From Mytilus trossulus (lineage: Eukaryota > Mollusca > Bivalvia > Mytilida > Mytilidae), in assembly GCF_036588685.1 (NCBI RefSeq), contig NC_086378.1, positions 78,075,127 to 78,139,126 on the forward strand: a DNA stretch of 64,000 bases, written 5' to 3'. The translations under genes and the position numbers were made by a program. Positions 47,694-59,013 of the stretch are shown here, piece by piece (position 1 is the stretch's first letter; every line of letters starts with the position of its first letter). The notes beneath the pieces were generated by a model that saw nothing but the letters and a program-made list of their open reading frames with translations, had not been told where the DNA came from and ran no database searches.

Positions 47694-48296
47694 TTAAGGT
47701 GGTATTGGAGTCTAAAATAAAAATGATAGAATTTGTTCATACTTTGCCAAAACGTAGTATCTGTTGATATATGTTGAAAAATATAATAAAAATGATAGGT
47801 CACCGCGCATTTTTTCAAACTACAGGACGTGACAAAATGACAAATTTTGTATGGATTGTACAGGAAAAAACACCATTTTGTGATTAGAAACTAAACAAAA
47901 TGATAGAATTGTTAAATACTTAAGGAAAAGATAGCTTTTAGATAATGCTTTGAGAATATCAAAAGAAAAGATAGGGTCACCGTACGTTTTTCCCGCTAAA
48001 ATACAAAATAGGAAAATTCCTAGTAGAATCCTTCAGAAAATGCACTGTTTTAGAGTTACGTCCCCTGTAAATGCCAATTTAAAAAAATAATAAAACCAAC
48101 CAAAAATAATTAATATTTGCATAAATATTAATATTTATAAGTTATATTCTTATAAATTGGTTCTTTTAAATGAAAATTAACAATAAATATTTGCATTCCT
48201 GCATCAAATTTTGCTAATCTAATAGAAAATCTAGACCTTTTGTTCTCTGTTTTTTACAATCCAAGATGATGGAAGACACCCATACCACCTTAAAGT
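47694..48296. mobile_element. TTAA-flanked MITE
   Basis: It starts TTAAGGTGGTATTGGAG and ends CCCATACCACCTTAA. The ends are inverted complements over about 14 bp and each edge is TTAA, the target and duplication of piggyBac-type transposition. The 600-bp A/T-rich interior (ATGATAGGTCACCG, then ATAGGGTCACCG) is non-coding. Mobilisation by a piggyBac-like transposase is inferred. Confidence 0.75.
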
Positions 48297-48428
48297 AGTA
48301 TGCTGTCAATGAGACTAATAATATCATAGAGAAACGAAACTTTTTAGAGAACGTTTAGATAAATATATCCTATCTTCAATTAAAATTGTGAAGTAAAATA
48401 GAAAACATTTTTTAAAATGATGCGAGAG

Positions 48429-48559
48429 GTATTTCATGTCGTTTTGGGTCGTCAACCTCATAGTATTGCCTAAAATAGAAAATATCAGGTATCAGGAAGT
48501 AGACAAATTTGTGTTTGTAAATACGCAGCTTTATACGACAGACATTGATATATATATAG
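48429..48559 (+). promoter_or_regulatory. Conserved leader module of gene D
   Basis: Matches the modules of A, C and E, with CAGGAAGTAG at 48493-48502 and the donor ATAG|GTAAGTC (edge 48559). Compared with C and E it lacks four bases exactly where the bZIP-type palindrome lies (TTGCCTAAAA remains), so this site is broken in D. Confidence 0.55.
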
Positions 48560-50571
48560 GTAAGTCATCTGCGTTAAAATATGAAAATCAAAAGTTATAA
48601 AAAGTGATTTGCAATCCACATCTTCATATCTGTTTGTTTCATTCAATCTTGTTACAAGAAATATCTTCCCTGTTATGGGTTACTTGAATGTGTGATTACT
48701 TACTCAGGAAAAAGACCCACTTTATGCATTTGGCTCATTATGTATCCTTGGCTTTCAAATATTTTGGATTGAGCAATTCCAGAGATGGTGATCGCAGACA
48801 TTTGACTCTAAAGCTCGCGATTATTAAACTTCTATTAAGTTTATCAGTACTGGGTTTATACCGCTGCTGGTAGAACGTTAGACCCCGATGGTATCACCAG
48901 ACCATTAGTGAGTGTCTTAATACTGACATGATTTATATTAGAATTTCATCCACTCTATGTTAACATATCAATAAACTATTGAAAATAAAGACCATCAGCT
49001 ATGTTTTCCTAAAAAGAATTTGAACACTGATAAGATCTCCTTTAATCAATTAGTTAGTAATGTCTATGTGTGTGTTTTCATCATTTGCCTTCAAATTATT
49101 TGATTTTACGTTCACAATGAAGGTTAGTAGAAAAAAGCATTCTAGACAATTGAGGTGAATAGTTTTATTAGTGTTTTAGTGAATTGTTCTTGAACAGGAC
49201 TTGTACCTATGATTTTAATAAAATTATTTATACAATCAATTATCAACCAGTTCTTCCATCTCGAGTGAATGAGATCCGAATATTCGTCAGGGTAAAGCTA
49301 AATACTTAAAAACCAAGCTTTACGAGTCGGTCTAGAAGCAGTGCCCAGTTTTTCCACTTGTATTGTATGTACTTATCTTTATCAAGGGGCAAAACGTTGG
49401 TTGTATTGATTTTGAGAGATTCCTGTTATATATGCTTGTTGTTGTATACATACGTATATGACTAAAAAAAAGATTGCAACCTTCCGAATTACTATTTACT
49501 GGAGTTAGTAATAAAATAAGCAACAAGATGGACGGCACATGAGGAGCAGGATATGCTTACCCTTCCGGACCACCTGTTCTTGTATTTGTCTGTTTGTCTA
49601 ATGTTTTATTATTAGCCATGGCGTTCTCAATTCAATTTTTAATCTATGTGTTTGACTGTCCCTCTGGTATCTTTCGTCCCTCGTTTTATAAAAAATTGGG
49701 ACCACTTAACAAGCTGAACGTTTTGAGATACTACTGACATTGGCATCAAATTCATTTTGCGTCCTAGATATATAGGGTGTCGGTCATAAAACCTTAATCA
49801 GTGTCAGTGTATGTAAAGTGCAGATCTTAAAATATCATTTTCACTGTATATGCCATAAATTTCTGATGTAGAATAATAAATAAACAGACGAATTTTCTTT
49901 TGATTTTTGAGAAAAACGAAGAAAATTAGTTAAAATGTATATGCTAAAAAATAAATAATACTTGTAAGACAATGTAACAGATGCGAACAGGGTTTTATCG
50001 CGCCTCAAGGCATCCAGCTGTGAAATATATACCGAAATAGGTGAATATTTAGGACTTTTCACGAACAAATTGTGCAGGTGATTTAAAACTAGCAGGTACG
50101 ATGTTGTTGCAGAACAATATTCATTTCAACACAATTACTAAAGTTGTATAACGTAGAAAATGTTTTGTCATTCAGTTTTTTCATATTGAACTAAATTCCT
50201 CTATGATGCTTTCTTTATGCGAGTCAAGTTTACTGTCGAATAATGATATTATACTTTCATTTTCACTGTAGAACGATTCATAAGTATTGTATATGCGATG
50301 CATTTTCACTATATTAATTCAAATTTGTTTTATCTATTAAAGCCTAAATTGTGCCGACTTGCTCAAACAATAGATAAAGTAAGAGAAGGATTTGATAAAG
50401 TTTATCTCGTGGAGGAAACTTTAATTTTAACACTGTAATAAATTCAATAGAAATAACATTTATTTCAAATGTTTTCTATTTAATTTCTCCTAAATCGTAA
50501 GGATCTTGGTCCTTCGTTTTATTTATTCATTTCCATGACACTTCATCACTAATTACGTACATATTGATATA

Positions 50572-50760
50572 TATTAAACCGTTGGTTTTCCCGTTTGAAA
50601 GGTTTTACACTGGAGCCCTTTATAACTTGCTGTTCTGTGTGAGCCAAGACTCCATGTTGAAGACCGTGCCTATAATGGTCTACTTTTATAAATTGCGACT
50701 CGGATGGAGAGTTGTCACATTGTCACATATGCCAGCATCTTTTATCTATCTAAAGCTTAA
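50572..50760 (+). repeat. Interspersed repeat copy (also at 3308)
   Basis: AACCGTTGGTTTTCCCGTTT, TGTGAGCCAAGACTC and AATGGTCTACTTTTATAAAT correspond in order to 3308-3510. The 90-codon ORF over it is not a gene. Confidence 0.55.
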
Positions 50761-51364
50761 ATCGAAACGAGACGGGAGAAAAAGGGATAATAAACCACAC
50801 TACTTTCCTAACATATTTATAATGAGCTTAATATGAGTGTTGTCAAATCGTACAATTTTGCCTAACCGGTTACTCGAGTAGTAGTTCGACCGATTTACCG
50901 GTTAACCGGTAGTTTTAGTTCATGTTTGAGAGCCTTGCCTATAGTACACTACAAAAGTTCGTTTTCATAATACGATGAATTTAAAACAAAATAGAGAATG
51001 GAAATAGGGAATATATCAAAGAGACTAAAAAACCAACCAAAGAGCATCTAACAGCCAAAGGCCATCAATGAGTCTTCAACAAAGTTTGTCCTTTTGCATT
51101 ATACATGTTACAAGGATTGTTTGTGAGGAATACCAGCGAAGTTTGTCTTTTATTAATCCAATATCTTTAAATATGCTATGGCGTTTGTAATATCTTCATA
51201 TTAAAAAAAAACCCACTTCTTGATCTCATCAAATTAAAATGATTCTTTCTCTTTCTCTTGATGTCTCCGAAAATAAGGTAGGGTGTTTCAATTTGAAATT
51301 ATTAAGCCAGTTGCATTTAGTATACATATATAAAAATTCAACTTGATTTAAGTACATGGAAGAT

Positions 51365-51478
51365 ACAATCTTATTTAAATAAGTTCTCATCACTTGCTCC
51401 TCGATTTTTTTATATGTCGCCGTGTGACATATAAAAAATCGAGAAGCAAGTGATGAGAACTAATTCTAATAAGATTGT
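51365..51478. repeat. Near-perfect 114-bp hairpin
   Basis: The left arm at 51383-51418 (GTTCTCATCACTTGCTCCTC...) pairs with the right arm at 51426-51460 (...GAAGCAAGTGATGAGAAC) with one mismatch and one bulged T across a 7-nt loop. Outside a short internal loop, ACAATCTTA (51365-51373) pairs with TAAGATTGT (51470-51478). A foldback MITE is the likeliest identity; a transcribed hairpin precursor is possible but unsupported. Confidence 0.8.
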
Positions 51479-51862
51479 GGAAGATATTGTGATATTTTGA
51501 GAAGCGTTTTTGTTACAAGTTTGAATAGCTATGTATTTGATGAAGAATGAATGAGGAGTTTGTATTTCAATTTGAAAATATCATAAATACTCAAGTCATC
51601 CACTAAGTTTTTTCATTTGTTGTATGTCCATTTATCACATAAATCTACAATAAAAATACCTAGCAACTTCGAAAATTCTACATCAATGATAATTGCACTA
51701 ATAGTGATAATTCGTCGCATTAATGGTTAAAATGGATCGCTTTCAATAATCGATATGCTATATTATGTAGCTTTTTTATAAGACTTATTTGAACTTTGAT
51801 GCTATGTTTGTACATTAAAAAGACATATCACAATGAAAATATGTTGATAGCAGTTTTCAAAG

Positions 51863-52035
51863 GTACGAGGATTATAATTTAGTACGCCAGACGCGCGTTT
51901 CGTCTACATAAAGACTCATCAGTGACGCTCATATCAAAATATTTATAAAGCCAAACAAGTACAAAATGGAAGAGCATTGAGGATTCAAAATACCAAAACG
52001 TTGTGCCAAATATGGCTAAGGTAATCTATAACTGA
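51863..52035. repeat. CGCGCGTTTCGTCTAC element, copy in gene D intron
   Basis: TACGAGGATTATAATTTAGT, CGCCAGACGCGCGTTTCGTC, ATCAGTGACGCTCATATCAA and TGTGCCAAATATGGCTAAGG are in the standard order. Confidence 0.75.
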
Positions 52036-52808
52036 AACTTTCCTTAAAATAAATTATTTTGGTATTTTCGAAACGTAAACAAATACAGTTTCCCCATGAT
52101 CCTTTATTCTACAATAGACATACTCCCATATGATAGTGAAAATGAACCAGCTGGATTCGCACTTTATTATGACGGCAGCGAAATGTTTAAATTTATATGT
52201 CAGAGAGTTAGACAAATGTTAACATTGGTTTCAAATAACAAAGTTTCACAATATTGAAAAATCGATTTTTCACAATATTTCCTGTAAAAATTGAAGCTTA
52301 ATTTTAGAAAGTTATCGTATATGTAAACAATTCAAGAATAAATAGTAAATGCATGGCAACTTGAAAGATACGAATTTTAGAGGCAAATCTTGACTCATTG
52401 ATATGTTTTAAAAGCATTTTCACTTACTTTAAGCATTTCGATGTGCATTTTATAATCCGACATTATCACAACTGTGTTCGTTCTGAAAGACATTGCTGAA
52501 TCAAAAAGTGAAGAAAAAACATAACAATTAAGAATCTGTCAGTCACTGGTAACAAGAAACGAAAGTATATTTATTTACAGTTTGTCGCGATTTAAAAACT
52601 GTAAATGCTAGACTATATGCATACTCCGTTCACTATGCGGCCTCTTTTAATTATGCAGGCTTCTATGAGAACCATCTTTAAAAGATAAATTATGATAACT
52701 CCAATTATCATTAACGAAATCTATGCTGTTTTCACACATCATGTATGACTTCTTACATGTTACAGTAGTGGCTCTGTAATACATGCACATTGCTTGTTTT
52801 TTTTCAGA

Positions 52809-55800
52809 ATGGACAACAATTCGTTGTTTGTGTAAGTATGGATATAGTTATGTAAATATTCGTAAAAAAGAATAATTCTGTCTGAAATGTAATGGATTAA
52901 CAGTTATTTGAAATATTAAATTTTTTTCATAATATCAAAAAGATTAAAAATGTAAACCGACGCTAAAAGCAGATGCTTAAAGAATACTACTTAAGATTAT
53001 TTGAAAAGTGTTTCGAAAACATTGATTAATACTTGTACTAAACCAAAGATTGTACAACATATATCAGAAGCAGAGGATTCAGCAGAAATAACACATGAGT
53101 AGTGATTTTGTTAAAGTATATCAATTTGTTCTTCTTTTATAATTTTCGTATACATATATTTCGTGTGAAGGCTTTATTGAAAATTTGACCGTAAATCATA
53201 GAAATATCATAACGATAGTGGATTGTATCCATATGGTTTACATATGTTTTTGTCGTGTGCATGTTATCATTTTTACAGGTACTTAACTGTAACACGCGCG
53301 AAAAACTATTAGTAATGTAAGGGAAGCCTTCTCTAGTTCAAAGGTATTTCTCAAGGTAGCACGATGTTTCAAATATAGCCGGAATTGAAAAAATCAATCA
53401 CAAAAGAGACTTAATTATCTATCATTGTACAGTTGGTGAATTTTGCCCCTTTGATTATATCAACACATTCTAGAGTTGGTCATGGAGGCACCCTTAACAT
53501 TATACATTGTAAATAGTATCAAACATGACAATATCAGCAGAGAAATTAATCAAGCTTCTGCCTCAGATATATGAACTGTGTATTTGGAAAACATCTCTCC
53601 GAAACCATCAAATTAGTCGTTCGTCCTAAACCTCTATAGACTTGATGTCAAATAGACCTTGGTGACAATCAATCCTATTCAGTTGGAGAATATAAGTCGT
53701 TCTTGCACTACCAAGATAACTCTAACAAATTCAGTGCATTGTGCTCTTTACAGACAAAACGAGCAGTTGAAGTGGCTTACCAACATACAAGTACTGACAT
53801 CTTTTTACATTTGGAGCTCCAAATATCCTGCAAAGTCATAATGAAAACGTAATTACAGAACGTAAATTTCTTTGGCCAGCGCTTAACTTGGTACATAATA
53901 GACCAAGTCAAAGCCATGAGTCCGTCAAAAGAGCGAAAGTTTACATAAATAGTAATAGTATGCAATTATCTCATGTTTCCGATTCTTTTCCCCAGGTCAA
54001 ATCATGAACGATTGATCATTCGCCGTATAAAGCATTATTCAGAAGTGACCTTACAGTTGACTTGTCATCTTCAGCTCTTCAAAAAGAAATAGAAACTGAA
54101 GAAGCTTTACTTCTGTTAAAAAAAGCTACGTGTGACGACATTGTCATAACAAACATTGACTAAAATCTGCAAAGAACCATCGAAAGAACATCTAATTTAA
54201 AAATTTAACAAAACTTTAGATTTTTGTTGATGATATATTGGCTCTCAATAATGACGACCTCTGTATGTACGAGAAAGAGATTTGTCTGGCCGAACTGATT
54301 TTGAATAAAGCTAAAACAAATAACGAACACTGCCCTTTCCTGCATTTTAATATCTATCTCTTTAAGGAGAAACTTAATAAAACAAGTTATGATAAGAGAG
54401 ATGATTTTCACTAATTGAGGTCTGGAGCTGGCATGCTAGTCAGTGTTAATTCATGTATCAGTGTCTTTTGCTTGGATTGCATATGTTTGGTTGAATAAAT
54501 ATAACCCAAAGAAAGTGAGTTGTACAAGTTATTATCTTTTTCTTCAAAAATTAGTAACTTAATTCTTGAAACATGACTACAGAAAAAATGTGCTTCCAAA
54601 TAATAAAGTTGATAGACTATTCGACTTTTAATGACATTGAAGCAACACATGTGAAATTGATGCAATATGTATTACCTGTATATACTTACGACCTAAACAT
54701 ATAGAAAGACTTGAGGCAATCACATAGCAAAATGTTGGTCCCTTGGAAATATAAACGTATGGATATTAAACCATTTACACTTTTGCCGACCGACCGAGAT
54801 GTTATAATCTCTGGTAACATTGGTAAATAATGTTATTGGATATATATATATATATTGCTCATTGATGAAAAAAGAACAAAAGATAACAGATGGACATTCA
54901 TACTCATCAATCAAAAATAAATCGACAAAGCAATGGCTAACTAGTGTGTTTGAAGTTTAAATGTACACGAAACATACTTACATTCAATGTAATTCACCGA
55001 ATTTTTCATGAAATTGAAAAAAATCATATGTGTAGTCGTAAGATAAAATACTCTATTTAGCGTAACTTTTTTCAGGGTAATTTTTATAGTGCTCATCTTT
55101 AAAATTTGTTGTTGGGGAGCTATTTGTTATCGAATAAGATGGTCAAACAGATTCGGAATTAAACGAACCACAATTATACATCGGACTGTGGTAAGTAAAT
55201 ATATTGGTGAAACATCTAAATTAACATTGAAAAATAACATTTCTGACCCATAACTAAATGTGCATAAAAATCATGAAAAATTATCTAAACTAAAGTGCCT
55301 TATTTATAATATATGTTTGGTCGTCGTATTCTAAAACTTTATTTGCGTTTGGTGTACTTTAGATAGAATTAATTATATACACGGAAAGTTTAACACAAGT
55401 ATTTATAAATGTAATATTTACAAATACAACACGAACTATAAAAAAAAACGTATAGTTCATCTTTTGCATGTCAAGCTATGTGACATTTTTCTTTTCTTTC
55501 AGATTATATATCTACACTTTTAGAAACTTAGTTAATTTGGTAATTGAAGACACCTAATGGATGTGTTGTTCAGTATAATAAAACATCTCATGACTGAGTG
55601 AAAAAACAGTATACACCTATTGACTGGGTGTAAGGGTAATAGCAAGTTTGTTTTCCCTTCGCATACCAACTATTGCTCTCGGCTTTGCCTCAAGCTATAG
55701 TTGGTATTGCCTCGAGCAATAGTTGATATCTCAGGACAATAAACTTGATAGTACCCTAACACACAGTCAATAGGTGTATACTATTTTTTCACTCACATCA

Positions 55801-56667
55801 CGTTACACGTGCGATCGGTTCTTACCTTAATTAAGGATTATTGCAAATTTTTGTACCGAAGTTCAGTGGTTTTCCCAGAGCACTCCTGCTTTTTATTGCA
55901 AAAAAATTGTGCGGATAGCTACCAAATGTATCAGGCTTATAATTTGATACGCTAGACGCGCGTTTCGTCTACATTGGACTCTTCAATGACAATCAGATCA
56001 AAATAGTTAGAAAGCCAAACCAAGAACAGTTGAAGAGCATTGTGGAACGGAAATTCCATAAAATTGTTCCAGATCGGATAACACTTGGTGAAAGTGGCGT
56101 TAAACACAAAACAATCATTTAATCAATTTTAATTGAGAAATGACATACAATATTAATAAACAAAAAAATAGGAAATATATTTGCAAGTACATATCTATAA
56201 CCGTTTTTTTTTTTTTAAATAATCGAATATCAATACACATATTTGTTTTTGTATCCTTCACTTGGTATCATACATAAACATTTGAACTAATTTTTCAATG
56301 CAATGGGTTTAAAGGAAACACTTAAAATGTTGATGAATCTTGATATTGCTTTTATGTTTGCCAGTTAACTTTATCAATAATACCATACAAATAGATTCAA
56401 CCCGTTTTCATTTCAAAAGTCACAAAAAGAAAATTAAGACCTCTTTCCAGTGTGAGTTATACATATCTATTTTTTTTATAGATTCAAGAGCCTGTTGAAA
56501 ATGGTATTTCTGGTATAGAAAACCCTGGATATTTGCAGCAGCCTCTAGCTTATACCGATACAACCAGTCCAAACCAAAGACAATCGTCGGTACAGCCATT
56601 ATCCGAGCAAATGACCAAAGCACCGTACTATGCAGAACAGTATAATCTGGGTGCATCGCGTTATTAG
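52809..56667 (+). CDS. Gene D: micro-membrane protein with NPGY tail
   Basis: Exons 52808-52831 (ATG 52809), 55076-55190 and 56482-56667 (TAG), with TTTTTCAG|, |GTAAGTATG, TTTTTTCAG|, |GTAAGTAAA and TTTTTATAG| sites, join in frame to about 107 residues. MDNNSLF precedes a helix with Lys17 and Trp21 that is rich in Ile, Phe and Cys. A basic YRIRWSNRFGIKR stretch follows, then the RTTII-x-RTV segment shared with A and E. The tail has VENGISGIENPGYL (NPxY at 60-63), LAYTD in place of gene C's PPPYTE, then APYYAEQY and a C-terminal RY. Its intron holds an integrase remnant and a foldback element. An AATAAA at 57490 could serve as a distal poly(A) signal, which is weak evidence. Confidence 0.72.
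53640..54163 (+). pseudogene. Decayed integrase-core fragment in gene D intron
   Basis: Plus-strand blocks in changing frames resemble retroviral/Ginger-type integrase cores of the kind I recall in KRBA2-like proteins. A YQD-containing block ending TKRAVEVAYQ lies at about 53688-53787. An FGAPNILQS block follows at about 53811-53840, then LWPALNLVHNRPSQSHESV near 53872-53928. A downstream SPYKALF-like block is near 54024-54045. The second catalytic Asp (expected in SDNG) reads His and the Glu of the VER motif reads Lys, so two of three catalytic residues are lost. Stops and frameshifts are also present. ORFs on either strand here are shadows. Confidence 0.55.
55595..55795. repeat. Foldback element with about 55-bp arms
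   Basis: TGAGTGAAAAAACAGTATAC...AAGTTT (55595-55649) is the inverted complement, with a few mismatches, of AAACTTGATAGTACCCTAAC...ACTCA (55741-55795). The 90-bp centre has smaller inverted words (ACCAACTATTGCTC / GAGCAATAGTTG). Non-coding, MITE-like, in the last intron of gene D. Confidence 0.8.
55926..56090. repeat. CGCGCGTTTCGTCTAC element, diverged copy
   Basis: ATCAGGCTTATAATTTGATA, CGCTAGACGCGCGTTTCGTC and TTCAATGACAATCAGATCAA keep the family order with more substitutions than other copies. Confidence 0.65.
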
Positions 56668-58462
56668 TGTATTTAAGTTGGATGATTACGAAGGTTTTGC
56701 TTGTTAATACTTCCCATTCACTTTTATTCAAAATATTTTGCTTCTCACTAATGTATTGTTATAATTGACACCATTAATAATTGTAGTTTCTACCGTATAA
56801 CGCGTTATTTTCGCGGGTGTGCAATATCGCAATTTTCTGTAAATAAGGTATACGAAATATTTTGGCGTTTATTATTTTCAAGTTTGCGGGTTTAAAACTT
56901 TTATCAATAATTTTGCATTTACACTTTATTTTGGTGATTTCTATCCATCCGCAAATATCAGCGAAAATGTACAGTCTGCAAAAATAACCCGCTATACGGT
57001 ATGCAATTATCATCAAACAAAGTCAAACGAATCTACTTGTGATATGTATCTACATTAATGTAAGGGATTAAGATGCATATAGATTTACCACTTACTTTGT
57101 ATAAAGCATTTATTATTTTGTAATTATCTTAAGGGTTTCAATGCACATATGTTTCATACAAATGGTCAGAAAGATTATTCAAAGAAAAAAGAAATTAGTT
57201 TACAAATATAAACACTGATTTCGAAATATAGAAAAAAAAAGTACATCTATCATTCTGCTTGAAATAACATTTGATATTTCGATATCTTTATGTCGTTTTA
57301 AATTGTATTTGTACAAGTAATAGATAACTTGTATTTAAAAAATATAATTACATTCAATAACCTGTAAATATGATACCATGTACCATATCAGTATTATATT
57401 TTAACATCTATTAATATTTTCAAAATGCTGTTTATACACTTGCTTTCTTCTTGCGTGAGTCTTATGTCGTAGGGCACCTTCAATAAAACATTCAATCATC
57501 ATTTGTAATATAATAAAATAATCAGATACAATCGCAATAATCAATTTCACCTGTAACATTACTGAGGATTTATTATTATTCGTTAGATGTCAATTTTTGT
57601 GGGTTTTGTGGAAACAGGTGAACCACGAGTTAAAATTTTCAACGAACAACGTATTTTAAATAAACTTTGTATACAGATATTGACAAAACCACAAAATCAA
57701 ATATCCACGAATATGCAAGTTGTCAGCAATCCACGAATATTGTTACGAATAAAATAAATCCACAGTATTGAAGCGTTTAATCATGATGATAAAAAATATG
57801 ATATATAATGACTGACTTTTAATATTTTGAACCTGAACAAAACAGACAAATTTGGATTACTGTAGTGTTATACATGTTAATCCTTTCACTTACTAATGTC
57901 ATGTAATCTTTTCTTAAATGTGTTCAAAACTTGTAAAATGAATCAATTTAAAACCGCAAAATGTCTTAAATAATTATGACATTCATTTTTACACTGTAAA
58001 CATATCAAAACGATATTTATAATATTACTTCTTTAATTTAAAAAAAAACCCCAAACCCTTGTACTTTTATATTTACAAGTTTGTGTTTAAACCATAGCCA
58101 TGTTAAACAATACGTAAAGACTTATTTTGATGATCAATGAACAGAAAATATACTGTTAGGGTAAGCTAGCTATTAAACCGGGTTTTTATCCACCATTTTC
58201 TAAATAATAGAAAACATGTTACAAGTGAGGAATATTAAAGTTGTTATCAATTCGTTTGATGGGTTTGAGCTTTTGATTTTGCCATTGATTAGAGACCTTC
58301 CTTTTTGAATTTTCCTCGGAGCTCAGTACTTTTATGATTTAAATTTTTGCTGAAATTTGTAACTGCTGCTTAGTTACACTTTATCGCGGTTTGAATGAGA
58401 GTGTAGGACATTGAGTATCGCATAAAAGTTTATAGAAATTTTCTTGAAAGAACATATTTCTA
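56668..58462. other. Gene D 3' flank and spacer
   Basis: After the stop lies a short hairpin-like pair, GTTTCTACCGTATAACGCGT near 56786 and AACCCGCTATACGGTATGCA near 56986, that brackets about 200 bp. GCACCTTCAATAAAACATTC at 57474-57493 contains AATAAA. A CCACGA-type repeat (also at 26975 and 63490) covers about 57585-57745. A retroelement-like TTTTGAATTTTCCTCGGAG word is at 58304. No gene recognised. Confidence 0.4.
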
Positions 58463-58990
58463 AAATATATCTACACATTAAGCCAGATAATTTGGATGTG
58501 CAGAATCCCTTAGTAATGATATTTTTCGAAAGATCGCAGATATGTTACACGAATTAGTGTTTTTGAAGAAAATACTCAATGCTACTTCTTGTAGTTGTAC
58601 GTATATTTTACTTTTTTGTGTGTTTTTTTTTATTTACAATATGGTTCAATATTTTAAAGTCAAAAATGTAAAAGAACCGGAAAAATTCAATAGCTGTATG
58701 ACCAAAAGGACAAAAACAGAACAGCAAAAAAAAGGGTATACAAATCAAATGTTTTTTTTTTTTATACTTTTGCAAATTGATATAAATGTAAATTACTCCC
58801 TATTAGTGTTTTTGTGTTGGTTAAAAACATAATGTCTAGCCGATTACATGCGTCATATTTTCGATTTGTGATCTTTTAGAGTATTTGTGAGAATTCCAAC
58901 GCCTGGAAGGATATGAATCACGCCTACCCCTTTTCGTATCACTTATATGAAAACCATACGTACGGTCTTCTATTTCCGATCGGAATATAT
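58463..58990. repeat. Cluster-duplication block upstream of gene E
   Basis: Third homologue of the blocks at 36170 and 46115, with TACACGAATTAGTGTTTTTG, AATGTAAAAGAACCGGAAAA and TTATATGAAAACCATACGT. The 96-codon ORF at 58542 is not conserved in the other two. Confidence 0.65.
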
Positions 58991-59013
58991 CTTTAGCGTT
59001 GTAACAATATTAC

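Larger units (their letters stand above)
48560..52807. other. First intron of gene D with repeat fragments
   Basis: Holds an old repeat copy at 48700-48930 (ACCGCTGCTGG...GGTATCACCAGACC) and a retroelement 3' UTR scrap at 49510-49690 (GCACATGAGGAGCAGGATAT, CCTTCCGGACCACCTG). It also holds the repeat at 50572-50760, a scrap at 50988-51080, the hairpin at 51365-51478 and an element at 51863-52035. TTGTTCTTGAACAGGACTTG at 49184 is shared with gene E's intron (60365). No gene recognised. Confidence 0.45.

Noticed and set aside
3673-48296. Claiming an autonomous piggyBac transposon
   Set aside because: Only non-autonomous elements with TTAA ends are present; no transposase-like protein was seen in the window.
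56420-56731. 103-codon minus ORF
   Set aside because: It is antisense to the gene D tail exon, whose plus-strand frame has splice sites and paralogues.
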